From Filosporella fistucella (lineage: Eukaryota > Ascomycota > Leotiomycetes > Helotiales), in the NCBI GenBank assembly GCA_030077755.1, contig JAQJZZ010000014.1, positions 3,038,001 to 3,102,000 of the forward strand: a DNA stretch of 64,000 bases, given 5' to 3'. The position numbers and the translations under genes are program-made. The notes under the pieces are model-generated. The model was not told where the DNA came from. It ran no database searches and was given only the letters and a program-made list of their open reading frames with translations. Within the stretch, counting starts at the first letter, position 1. Each line of letters begins with the position of its first letter. Of the stretch, positions 22,483 to 32,117 are shown in pieces.

Positions 22483-23756
22483 TCACTTAGAAGAATCGGC
22501 CGCGGGCTTATCGTCAATGGAAAGTGTGTTGACCTGATCAACGATCTCCTCGAATTTACCTGAATTTCCTGACGCTAAGAGAGGTGGTTGCTGAGTCGCA
22601 TTTCCTGTAGTGAATCCACGGGGATATGTATCATCAATGGGGCCGGCGTAATAATTGTGCCGGTTATGCTGGTAATAATAATTATTGATAGTGCCAGATT
22701 GCTCCCCACCAGACCAACTAGGAAGATTAGCTTGATGTGTGGTCGGCCAGCTGTCTGGAATAGCCAGCGTTGAGGGCGAGGAGAGAGCTGGTTTCTGAGC
22801 CGCATTCCCGGTGGTGAATCCGCGGGAATATGTATCAACAACGGCGCCGGCAATTTGATTGTGCTGGTGATGCTGGTAATAAAAGTCATGAATGGTGTCA
22901 GATTGTTCTCCACCAGACCAACTAGGAGGAATAGCTTGATGCGTGGTTGGCCAGCTATTTGGAATTGCCAGTGTGGAGGGCGAAGATACTTTAGGTTGTT
23001 GTTCGTCGAACTGACTTGTGTCGTATGTTTTTGGGGTGTCATCGCTTTTTCGATTCACTGACGTGTCAACAGAAGACATTGTGCCATCGTTGCATTTGCA
23101 CTTCACAACAATGTTAGCCCAAGGAATATTTGAACTTCATAGTCCGCTGTCGATTCAAAGTACAGAAATTAAAATTAAGGATACTGAAAACCTACACAGA
23201 TACGGTCCAGCCCACAGCAGCTTGTCGTTCTGTATTCGTCAGGGCTGAAGAAGTGTGTTTCGTAAAGGTAGTCCCACGACTTCGTGTCATGACCACAGGT
23301 GGGACATCTGGAATCTGATTTGTCTGGAGATACAGCAGTAACTCTGCGGCCTCTGCCTTCAAATGAAGACCGGAGACCCTTGCAGAGCTCTTTTTTGGTG
23401 GTGTAGTTGGTGGTCAAAACACTAGCAATTACAGTCCCGGCCGCAGCTACTTTCCTCACAGCTTTGCCTTTCTTGCCAACTACAAGATATATTTTATGAC
23501 AATAATGTTCAACGTCCGGATACACCTGGATTACTTTTATTAGCCAATACCTCTTCGACGAATAAGGCTTAGAGAGACTCACGCCATTGTGAATCAGGTA
23601 TAATCCTAGTTCCCTCTCAATCACCATCGCATATTCCCCAGGCTCTGGGCTCTCTAAAGCGTCATCATCATATTTTTTAGATGTTTCCAGGTCTTTTATG
23701 AATTGAGTCACGATTTTTGAGACCCGCCGACTTCTACTGCCTCCATTGCTCGGCAT
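22483..23756 (-). CDS. Protein with Cys cluster and two tandem ~66-residue repeats
   Basis: Exons 23756-23583, 23525-23196 and 23100-22483 give 373 residues. A Cys/His cluster (CPTCGH, then SCCGLDRIC joined to CKCND) suggests a zinc-binding module, its halves united by splicing. The C-terminal half contains two tandem repeats of about 66 residues. Each starts SSPSTLAIP-x-SWPTTHQA, continues PSWSGGEQS and a Tyr/His-rich YYQH stretch, and ends with RGFTTGNA. Intron 2 (23101-23195) ends in AAG, but a perfect GCTAAC branch site lies about 14 bases upstream and no other acceptor joins the frames. Intron 1 (23526-23582) is exactly 57 bases without a stop, so it could also be retained. No family recognised. 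Confidence 0.6.
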
Positions 23757-25297
23757 CGTCCAATAAAAATCTATGAGACAAGAAGCAAGAATGCAGGAGA
23801 CGTTACAAAGGGGCAATTCAATAGATAATATGAAGAAAAAGTAATTGAACTTTAGAAAAGCTTTTCGCGAGCAATTCGAAGTTCTGGGTGCTATTGAAAA
23901 GTGCAGAAGCTAGCAAAGTGAAGATGGCTTCTTGCGCAAATATATGTGTTTTTTCTACGCATGTAGGGCTATCTCTTGACACATTAGCACCATGAGACTT
24001 TCAGCAATCTTCTTGGCAGAGTGTTTGAAAACGAATGGTTTACGAATTGGAAGCCTTGCTCGACCGAAACAGGCATTGTGCAGATGTAGGCATCACAAAT
24101 CGCCGCTGAAGAAATTACCGACGCCCAGATTGTGAGTGTTAGAATAAGCATGACGACCAGACCACCAATGCAGTTGGGCATGAACAAATATCACTCGCCG
24201 ATAAGCCAATATTGGGTTTAAACCCTTACTTTGATATTCGTGCCCAACTAAGAACTTCATTGCAGCTGCCCAATCATGCTTGCAACCCTCTCTGACCTGA
24301 CCCAGGAAAATAGCTTCATGGATCCACGTCAGCCCATACTTGCATCCATCTATGGACCGCAACAAGTTCTCTCTCCAAGAAATTGTCTGTTATCTGAGGT
24401 GGGGGGCACTGTTATCAGCCTGATTTGAATAAGATTGATATATAGCCAATTTTATATTCTTAAAGATTGAGCAAACAGACTTAGTAAGCCTTACCTAACA
24501 TCTGCTTTCATTCTTCTGCGGTGAAGACATGGAACAATGCTTTGTTAACTGCATTCTCAATTATCTTTACAGGCCACAAGAAACCATATTAATTATGCAA
24601 GGTGGAGAAGAGATTGAGGTTCTCGATATTCATTTGGTTTGCTTATCACAGCTGCTGTTCGTGTCGTGAGTAGCCCAACTAACCCAGATTCGATTTCACT
24701 TCTATGTTTAGAAGGAGAAAATACTGGGTTTCGGGACCGGGCACATGAAGTTGGGGAATAGATGTGCTATCACGAATTCAAGCATTTTGAAATTTGTCAT
24801 ATCTCCTCTTAATTCTCTGACGTATTTCAGTTCCGCCAAGAATCCAGAATTTTAACGTGAAACCCGGCAATTTTGACGGAGTTCAGCTAAGAACAGGTTG
24901 ACGACTCAAACAAATTTTGCAATACAGCTTCATCCAGCAAGGTGCCGCAACAGCAGACGCCGTCAATACAGAACTGTGATATGAAAATATTAGGAGTCAA
25001 GAAGAGACAAGATTCCCGAAGCAAAATATTGTAGATGCGACTACGAGAATAATTTCCTCAATGTTAGGGTAAAGTGTAGCGCCGTAAAGTATTGCCCCTC
25101 TAGTCTTTGTTTGAGCTGATATAGCCTCTGTTTGCAACATTGAAATAAACGAATCCGAACGTGTTGTAGATATACCAAATCGTCTGTATTCCTTAAACTG
25201 CAATACCATCTCTTCTCCCGACTCTCCAAATCAACATTGAATTTGAGAACTTATCTTTTTCAAAAATAAGATTGGTTCTACAGTTGCGTCTAACATA
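23757..25297. other. Intergenic, 1.5 kb
   Basis: A minus-strand open frame at 24093-24365 (90 codons) has no domain or signal and is not called. No repeat or RNA was found. Confidence 0.45.
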
Positions 25298-25810
25298 ATG
25301 ACCACTCCACAACCTGCACGCTGGCCGAAGTCCAGCAATGATCTCGAACAATTCAGTGTCCTCCTAGATCCTCCTGCAGCTGCTGGAATAACAATTAGAC
25401 CATATCCACTCCCAAAATTAGACATTCATCCAGTAGGTTGGCTTGCCAGAGGTGTCTACCTTTCCCACAATGAAATCGATGTGGACATGGTCCTCAAAGA
25501 AGTAGAGAAAGTCTATCTGGAAAGAGGTTTCACAGATTACTACGAGAATGGAGTACCTACAAAAACAATATTCAGGAGAATGATGCCGCCTGAGTTGGGA
25601 AATATTGCTGACTCTCATCGTGCGATAAAATCCAATATTCAATGGCAGGAGGACGTTTTTGAACTCATGCATGCAGTGCGAGAATGTACAGGTCGACGGA
25701 ACTTGAAAATCCCCTTCAGGGCGAAAATGGAAAAACTCATCAACGCCCAAGCTCGTGCTAGCTCTTTGAAATTCTCAATCGCTTCCTCTCTTACAAGCAG
25801 CCTCGTTTGA
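25298..25810 (+). CDS. Hypothetical protein, 170 aa
   Basis: An uninterrupted frame from ATG to stop codes for 170 residues of balanced composition. It has a Pro-rich start, an IDVDMVLKEVEKVYLERGF segment likely to be helical, and a basic C-terminal half with GRRNLKIPFRAKMEKL. No signal peptide, membrane helix or known motif is seen. The amino-acid composition and length favour a real gene over chance, but I recognise no family. Confidence 0.5.
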   Translation: MTTPQPARWPKSSNDLEQFSVLLDPPAAAGITIRPYPLPKLDIHPVGWLARGVYLSHNEIDVDMVLKEVEKVYLERGFTDYYENGVPTKTIFRRMMPPELGNIADSHRAIKSNIQWQEDVFELMHAVRECTGRRNLKIPFRAKMEKLINAQARASSLKFSIASSLTSSLV

Positions 25811-26556
25811 AGGTTAATGCAGAAGGTGATGGCCCTCACATATATCAATCGCACCCAAACAATGATCCCTTTCTTTCACCGAGGGACAATGTCGATAGAA
25901 ATTATTCCATATACTGGGAGTACGCACTAAGAAGGAACATGATACTGTAAAAGGATTCTGACTTTTCTAGGTGCCTTGTGCCTGAGGCACTTACTATGTA
26001 TATATATCCAGCTTTTGGCTTCTTAGACCTGTAGGCAGCTCACACTCCAATGCATTCTACACCACAGCAGACCACCAGAAGACCCCTATATTATTACATC
26101 CCATTTGTGGTTCTCTTTACAATACAGCACTTGCATTATAAGAGGCTAATTTATGCTCGCAACGGTGTCTTTGACTATGATCAGATCGCCCGATGGGTTC
26201 AGATGTATGCAATCAGCAGAGTCCTGCTCCCAAAAGAACTTTTGGAGACATCGGATAGCCTGAATGCAAAGCGATTTCTACATTTTAGATGGTAGAGCTA
26301 AGGTGAAATCTTGTATGAACTTTCTTGCACCTTCAAGAATTGCTATAGATCAGGCTTTCAGGAGTATTTATAAAACGTATGTACTGAGAACTTAAATAGG
26401 CAAAATGGCACCAGATGAGGTATAAATGAGCAACGAGCAATTGATGGAATCTTTTGTAAGAAATTTGGAAAACTTTCCGATTACTGTAATGGATGATATA
26501 ATAGAGGTATGTTAAGACCTCTTCTATTTATGTAGAGGTACTAAAACTTATAAAAA
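25811..26556. other. Spacer with small open frames
   Basis: A frame at 26050-26295 (81 codons) and one starting at the ATG at 26426 (28 codons up to a GTATGT) could be small genes or lost exons of the RING gene downstream. Neither can be joined to it in phase, so both are left uncalled. Confidence 0.35.
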
Positions 26557-28244
26557 TTGGATGAATTCCTAAACACAAACCCATTCGAACGTTTGATCCT
26601 CGATCTGCTGGATGAAGAAGAACTTTTCGAAGTCAAACTTTCTGATGAACATGTCGAAGATAAACTGAAAAGTAAACAAATTAGTATCTTGGATGAGGAG
26701 TCAGTTTCTCGATTCTCAACTGAATTCGACTTCAGCTCTTATGACAAGAGTTGGATTAACAAAGACGGTGATTTGAATAATCTTCAAGCAATTATATCAA
26801 GCTTGCTGAGTAATATCGGATTGACTAATCGCCAAAGACGAAACTTTCGACTTCATTGAGAGTGGGCAAGAAGACGACAATGGAAAAATAACTGGCAGTT
26901 ATATGACAGTAACGAAGCAGGAAGCGAGTGGCAGAAGGATGACAGATTTTAGGATGCATTCCTGTTCAGGTGGAATACAAAGTTCGACTCGGTCACGGAC
27001 ACTGGGACAATAGCATCGAGTCTCTTTGGATTTTTGCTAGTAGAAAAAGCTACAGTAGACGACAAGGAACTGCAAAGTCCTTGTGCAGTTTGCAAGCAAC
27101 CCTTGGAAGCAAATAAAGGCTACCAGGGTAGCTTTATGAAACTTCATTGTGACCATTGGCATCATCTCACCTGCACATTTTTCGAGTGGGAAAAAGAAGA
27201 AAACTACCTTCAGAATTGCCCAACTTGCGGCCATATGGCAATGCTCAATTATCAAACAGTGGGTATTGAGCTTCCACAAAAGCATCCCGGAGACCCGCTC
27301 GAAGAGCCATTTGCACACAATATCGATGGTTATGGCGTGGCAGAAAAAGTGGCTGTACAAATGATGACTCGGCCTCAACTCCGACAATTCTATGACATTC
27401 CCTCACAAAATATAAATGAGCCTGGAAGAAGGCCAGCTGCCCAATCAATCGCTTGGAGCTATTGGAAATTGGAAAACAGTTTACTTACAGCTTGGAATGA
27501 ACAGTAAGTCGAATTCTGGTATATTGCCATGTCAAAGCAAATAAACAGCCTCTGATCAGTCTGGAAGTTGCTGAAACTTTTGGCTTTGGTGAAAAACATT
27601 CTTACTAAATGTTTTATAGAGAACTGTTTTGGGAAGCCACTCTTTTTATGCCTGGTCAATTGACTTCGACTGCAGCAATTGGGGCTCCCCGGAACAGGGA
27701 GATAAATATGGAGGCAAGAGATCCTACGGAGCGTTGTGTCAGTCAGAGACTGAGTGAGAATGAAAGAGTACCTGATCTTACCAGGGTACAACGTATCCCA
27801 GGCTCCAGAGCAGCACCGAAAGTTGAAGCAGCACGGCTGGGAAGGATGAGAAAAGAAGGAGTTCGGTTTTATCGTTCATTTGAGGCACAACAGCAGCGTG
27901 GGCTGCCATGGAGTGATTTCTTCCGGAGTAGAACATCGTGTAGTATTCTGAACTACGGGATGACTTTCTTCCAATTTGTGAGAGACGGTCTGATTGAGGT
28001 GCATATTGCGGATGACGAGCAAATATCAGTAGATGGGGTCATGTTGTCAACAGAAGAGAGGCTCAAAGTTGACGCTGTGATGTGTACTACGAGCTGGAAA
28101 CATCGTCCAAGCATCGAGTTTCTGCCCACTGGATCGGAGGGCAAACTGGGTCTGCCGCATTACAATGCTAATACCGAGCAAGAAAGCAGGTTTGCTAGTA
28201 CTGATGCGCAGATATTCGAGGCTTTCCCTAAGCTGCGCCAATAG
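26557..28244 (+). CDS. RING-H2 protein gene, 5' end unresolved, running into a monooxygenase remnant
   Basis: Exon segments up to 26767, 26838-26908, 26953-27503 and 27620-28244 join in phase. The intron 26768-26837 has a GACTAAT branch and an AAG acceptor. The third segment encodes a full RING-H2 finger: CAVC, then C-D-H-W-H-H-L-T-C (C-x-H-x2-H-x2-C), then CPTC, the zinc ligands of E3 ubiquitin ligases. The first segment has no ATG, and the short upstream ATG frame at 26426 cannot be joined to it, so the true start is missing or the gene is damaged. After about 27890 the frame reads through the C-terminal half of a flavin monooxygenase. This is either a fusion or a read-through into a pseudogene. 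Confidence 0.5.
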
Positions 28245-28607
28245 CCAGTCATCAATCATCATCTCACTACATTGCCTAACGCAAAAGAAGAGCCATTTGA
28301 ACCGACGCAGTATAATACGCCGTACCTTCTCTATCGCTTCATGGTACTGCCAGCGTACCTACACGAGCGATCTATAGCGTTTCTCGGCATTCCACTCTGC
28401 TTCTCACAAGGAGTCATGTCAACCGCGAATGCGCTGTGGATCACGGCATACTTCGAGGGGCAAATCAAGATTCCCTCCGAGAAGAAAGCAGTGGCTGAGA
28501 CGCTGTTGCTTGCGCGACATGCTCGCTGGCGGGACCCAGCTGGATACGGCGCGAGCTTCTCGGATTGGATATGGTATTCAGAGATCTTGGAGTATCAAGT
28601 TGGATGA
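27891..28607 (+). pseudogene. Truncated flavin-containing monooxygenase remnant
   Basis: One reading frame from about 27891 to 28607 resembles the C-terminal half of fungal FMO-like enzymes: a segment ending ILNYGMTFFQFVRDG, the strand-turn VHIADDEQIS, then DAVMCTTSWKHRPSIEFLP, LGLPH, LYRFMVLP, IAFLGI and an ALWITAYFEGQI helix. A TAG at 28242-28244 interrupts it after KLRQ, in phase with the following PVINHH segment. The N-terminal FAD domain with its GxGxxG motif is absent upstream. It is therefore a 5'-truncated, nonsense-bearing remnant. A CAG or CAA to TAG change (CpA to TpA) would explain the stop. Confidence 0.65.
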
Positions 28608-28885
28608 AGACGGGCTAAGCGGATACTTTTGCTGGAGTTGTGGAGGAGTATAAGAGGAGGTATGCAGACACGTCAAAAGGCTACTAGTAGCTGGACCGGA
28701 CTGGTTCTGGCTAATTCCTACCTACCTTCGAACTCAGTAGGAAAATTAATCGCTCTACCTTGGCGGTCCTTGGTACTGTGGTTCATATGAATAAGGAAGT
28801 TACAAAAGACAAGCCGATTTCAAAGCTGAAGAATTGTAAACAACGCTCGAGAAAGCCCTTGCATGAATAATATACCTGAATAGCA

Positions 28886-29527
28886 CTATTCCCACCAAGC
28901 ATCACCTGCGTACTTGCCGACCATTGTTGCCTCTGTCCACCAGCTACTCTCAAAAGGCTCATACCTCTCAAATGCCTCAGCACCCTCCTGTAGCTGATCT
29001 AGCTCGCACTTCTTCTCCCTAATCGTCTTCCCAAATTCATCGACCCAAACGATCTTCAGCTCCTCATCAGCAACCCAGTACACACCACTGACCCAGAACT
29101 TTTGATCATGCACTTGTTTTGCCTCAGCAACATCATCAGGGTCGTCGAATGCCGACATAGAGTAGATGCGCTCAGGTATCGCATCAATATCCCCACACAT
29201 CAACTTTTCATTCTCACGTCCCCAGCCAGTGCATAATTCCAATTGATCATCATTCAATTCCAATCTCCCTGTCGTAAATACGACGCGATTGAGGTCTTCG
29301 CCAACCCAGTCTGCCAATGCTCGCTCCTCCCATGTTCGACATTGCAGCAGGATTGCTTCTTCCTCATTGGTGAAATCAACATCGTTGGCCAGTGAGTGGT
29401 ATTTCCATCGTCCTCTCATACCGAGTTCGATGAAGTTCTGAAAGATTTTGTTGCGGCGCTCATGAGCTGGGCCGGTATGTTTGTTCCATTGCTCGACCAG
29501 GTAGACTTCGGCAGCGCTGGCTTTCAT
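28886..29527 (-). CDS. Hypothetical acidic protein, 213 aa
   Basis: An intact single-exon frame from ATG to stop codes for 213 residues. It is acidic and rich in Trp, Glu and Asp, with segments NEEEAILLQCRTWEERALADW and FWVSGVYWVADEELKIVWVDEFGKTIREKK that look like a compact alpha/beta fold. There is no signal peptide and no membrane helix. Length and regular composition support a real cytosolic protein. No family is recognised. Confidence 0.6.
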   Translation of the reverse strand: MKASAAEVYLVEQWNKHTGPAHERRNKIFQNFIELGMRGRWKYHSLANDVDFTNEEEAILLQCRTWEERALADWVGEDLNRVVFTTGRLELNDDQLELCTGWGRENEKLMCGDIDAIPERIYSMSAFDDPDDVAEAKQVHDQKFWVSGVYWVADEELKIVWVDEFGKTIREKKCELDQLQEGAEAFERYEPFESSWWTEATMVGKYAGDAWWE

Positions 29528-30925
29528 TTTGAATGTATTGAATAGTTGGGTGTTTGAAGTCTTGTGTGTGGAACTGTTGGGAAAATTTAATGGTCAATTT
29601 GAGATGAAGTTGAAGCTGAAGTTGTAGCTGATGGTCAATCGGTTGATGTTGTAAGTCAACCACTTCGGTCAGGCAACCATGAGTGATGAGTGTGGCAAAG
29701 GGGCGCAAGCGACAGCCGAATGAGGAGATGACAGCAGCCGCAATATATATATATTAAAATTAAATTGAAGTGATGTGTGTACCTCACTTTTTTAGACCTG
29801 TATTTTTACACATTTGCTTACCAGTGACAGGATCCTCGAGGAATACGGCGTCGAGACTGGTACACATGAAACAGGATTGTTTGATTGCGGAGAGCCACAG
29901 ATGTGAGACGTCGAAGGAAGAAAAAGCCACCCTTTCAAATCCGGCAGTCATACCATTTTACTTCAACAACAGTACGATGAGTTGTAATAGAAGTTCTGGA
30001 TGCACCCAATTTGCAGACTGATTGCGCGAAACATATCCCATTCGAGTTTCTAACTGTTTTAAAGCTGTTTGACACTGTAACAGATTATAAGACGTAAATA
30101 AATGTAAGATATGAATAGAACTACATCAAATGCAGCCACTATGTATTCATCACTGGACGTAGGCTTGTAAAGCTCTGCACGTGTTCCACAGGAGAGGCTG
30201 AGTCCCACAATACGATTTTACGTCTGGTTGGAGCTGTTGTGGTCTGATTTCAATCCATTCACTCTTCTACGCCGCAAATCAGCGTGCACAGCATATCAAT
30301 TGATCACTTGCTACTTGAAAAACCACCCAATGCTTCTGTCCCTGTGTCACCTTGTCAGATTGGGGGCTTACTCCTAACCCCTCGTGTTGATTTTTCTGTT
30401 ATGTTTGTCGTTGTTTTGCCCTTCCATACTGCCTCTTCGCCGCAACTCAGGAAGTGAGCCGTAAGCCAAGTTTCTCGATGCCTCCCAAAATACAACTCAG
30501 TCAGATGAATTCTAAATGGGCATCTGCATCTAGAGAATTCCTTCCAATAAATTCAGCTCCTTCAACGGTTGTACGAGCTGGCAGAAAGGCAGACTGAGCC
30601 ATGATTATTCGATCAATGTCAGTAGACTATAGTTCTCTGACATAATTTCTCTCTCAAAAAGGATTGTCCTATCAATTTGAGAGCGGCGTTACGACATAGG
30701 AGTGTGTCCTTTGATGAAAGCAACTGTCGACAGCGGCCGACAAGATCGCAATATCCTTTGTAGGATCATGTCGGGAGTGTTCGAGAATAGATGATATGAG
30801 CAAGCTTCAAATGTATAAAGATGAGATTCTGTCCAGTTCATCGAAGCATCTCAATCATCACCATCATCATTCAGTTCCTCTCAAAAACATCTTTCTATCT
30901 AAACAAATTCAATCAGTCGATCAAA
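29528..30925. other. Intergenic, 1.4 kb
   Basis: An AT dinucleotide run (ATATATATAT) lies near 29741-29754. No coding frame is supported. The last ~250 bases are promoter and leader of the gene starting at 30926. Confidence 0.45.
30814..30819 (+). promoter_or_regulatory. TATA box
   Basis: TATAAA lies 112 bases upstream of the ATG at 30926 and is followed by a C/T-rich leader with CATCACCATCATC, a typical fungal arrangement for a highly expressed secreted protein. Confidence 0.4.
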
Positions 30926-32117
30926 ATGCCTTCTATTATCACACTTACCTCATTGGCCTTGGCCACTCTCTTTGCCTTGACCCGCGCCGAGGAAAGACTG
31001 CAACTCGTCGAATCCGCTTTCAACACTACAGCATACAATGAGTTCATCGACTCCGTCAAGAAGATTGGGACACCTTACGACGTCGCTATCGATAATGGAA
31101 GAACCGTCATCATTCCAGCCGAGGGGAAATCAATCGATCTCGAAAAGACTGATATGGCTCTAGGACTTTCCTTGGACTGTGAGTATCCTCTTCTTTTGCC
31201 TTTACTCCCTCCTTGCTACATTTGCTGCATTCACTAGGGGGATGTGACCACGCCAGCACTTGTGGCTAGAAAGCAGGAGAATCAAGATCAGCTGATCGAA
31301 AACTTCATATGGGGTCAATGACACAATCCTGATTGTACGGCTAGCCAGCTACAATTGCTGGCTAGCGACCTCTTCTGAATTGACACAGTACTTTACTTCG
31401 TTCAAAAGACACAGCGCATTTTATTACCCTCCCGAGTCTCGACTCGATATCTCATAAGCGAGTAAGTGCTGACAATATAGTGTATTCCCCTTTCTTGAAG
31501 GTTGGCGTCGACGATGATCGCTCACTCGTTGACGGCCATCCAATTCATCCACTCTCAGAGGCTAGCGTCGAGGTATGCAATCTTTTCTTTTTCCCTCTTC
31601 TGAGGTTTGCTGTAGCTTATCTTCCGAGCTTATTTCAATCTCGCCGCCTGATGGCATGTCGAAAGGTTGCTGTGCTAATTCGGTGTAGTGGGCAGAATCA
31701 AATGGTGCTAAGGGGATGACTTCTGTTCCAACAACTTCTCAGGCACAGAACGGCACTGTATTCACCCGCGAAAATGAAATCGAAGAACGCTCTCCATTGT
31801 CCGGATCCCAGCTTGCTGGTAGAGCAGCCGCAAAGAACTACTTCTACGTCTATGGCAGTTTCTATCGTGGTTGTGCCAGTCCTGGTCAGGTCATCTCCTA
31901 TACCAACCAGTGCCATAGTCAGAGTAGACAATACGTTTCTGTTGCTTTTGGAAACGCCGACAGTCGTCACACACTTCGAGCATCTATGTGGCCACACCAC
32001 TACTGTGCCAACCGCCACAACGATCAAGGACGAAGGACTATTTCTGTGGCACCTCTCCGTGACTCCGTTTGCCAGGAAAGGAATACCTTCTCTTGGTATG
32101 GAAGATACTGCTGTTAG
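30926..32117 (+). CDS. Secreted Cys-containing protein, effector-like
   Basis: Exons 30926-31178, 31481-31572 and 31689-32117 give 257 residues with consistent phases. The signal peptide is MPSIITLTSLALATLFALTRA. The C-terminal ~125 residues hold Cys residues in a Tyr/His/Arg-rich domain (FYVYGSFYRGC, then ISYTNQC, HHYC, SVCQE, and a final RYCC). The first intron is 302 bases, far longer than its neighbours, and contains a perfect hairpin. A shorter intron ending at 31238 would add a Trp-Gly-Cys segment but meets a stop within ten codons. Extracellular by its signal peptide. Family not recognised; an effector-like or wall role is only a guess. Confidence 0.65.
31340..31366. repeat. Perfect 10-bp inverted repeat (hairpin) inside an intron
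   Basis: GCTAGCCAGC and its exact reverse complement GCTGGCTAGC are separated by seven bases. It sits in the middle of the 302-base intron of the secreted protein gene and could fold in the pre-mRNA, or be the core of an inserted element. Confidence 0.7.

Noticed and set aside
24093..24365. 90-codon minus-strand frame
   Set aside because: No start context, domain or neighbouring exon to support it.
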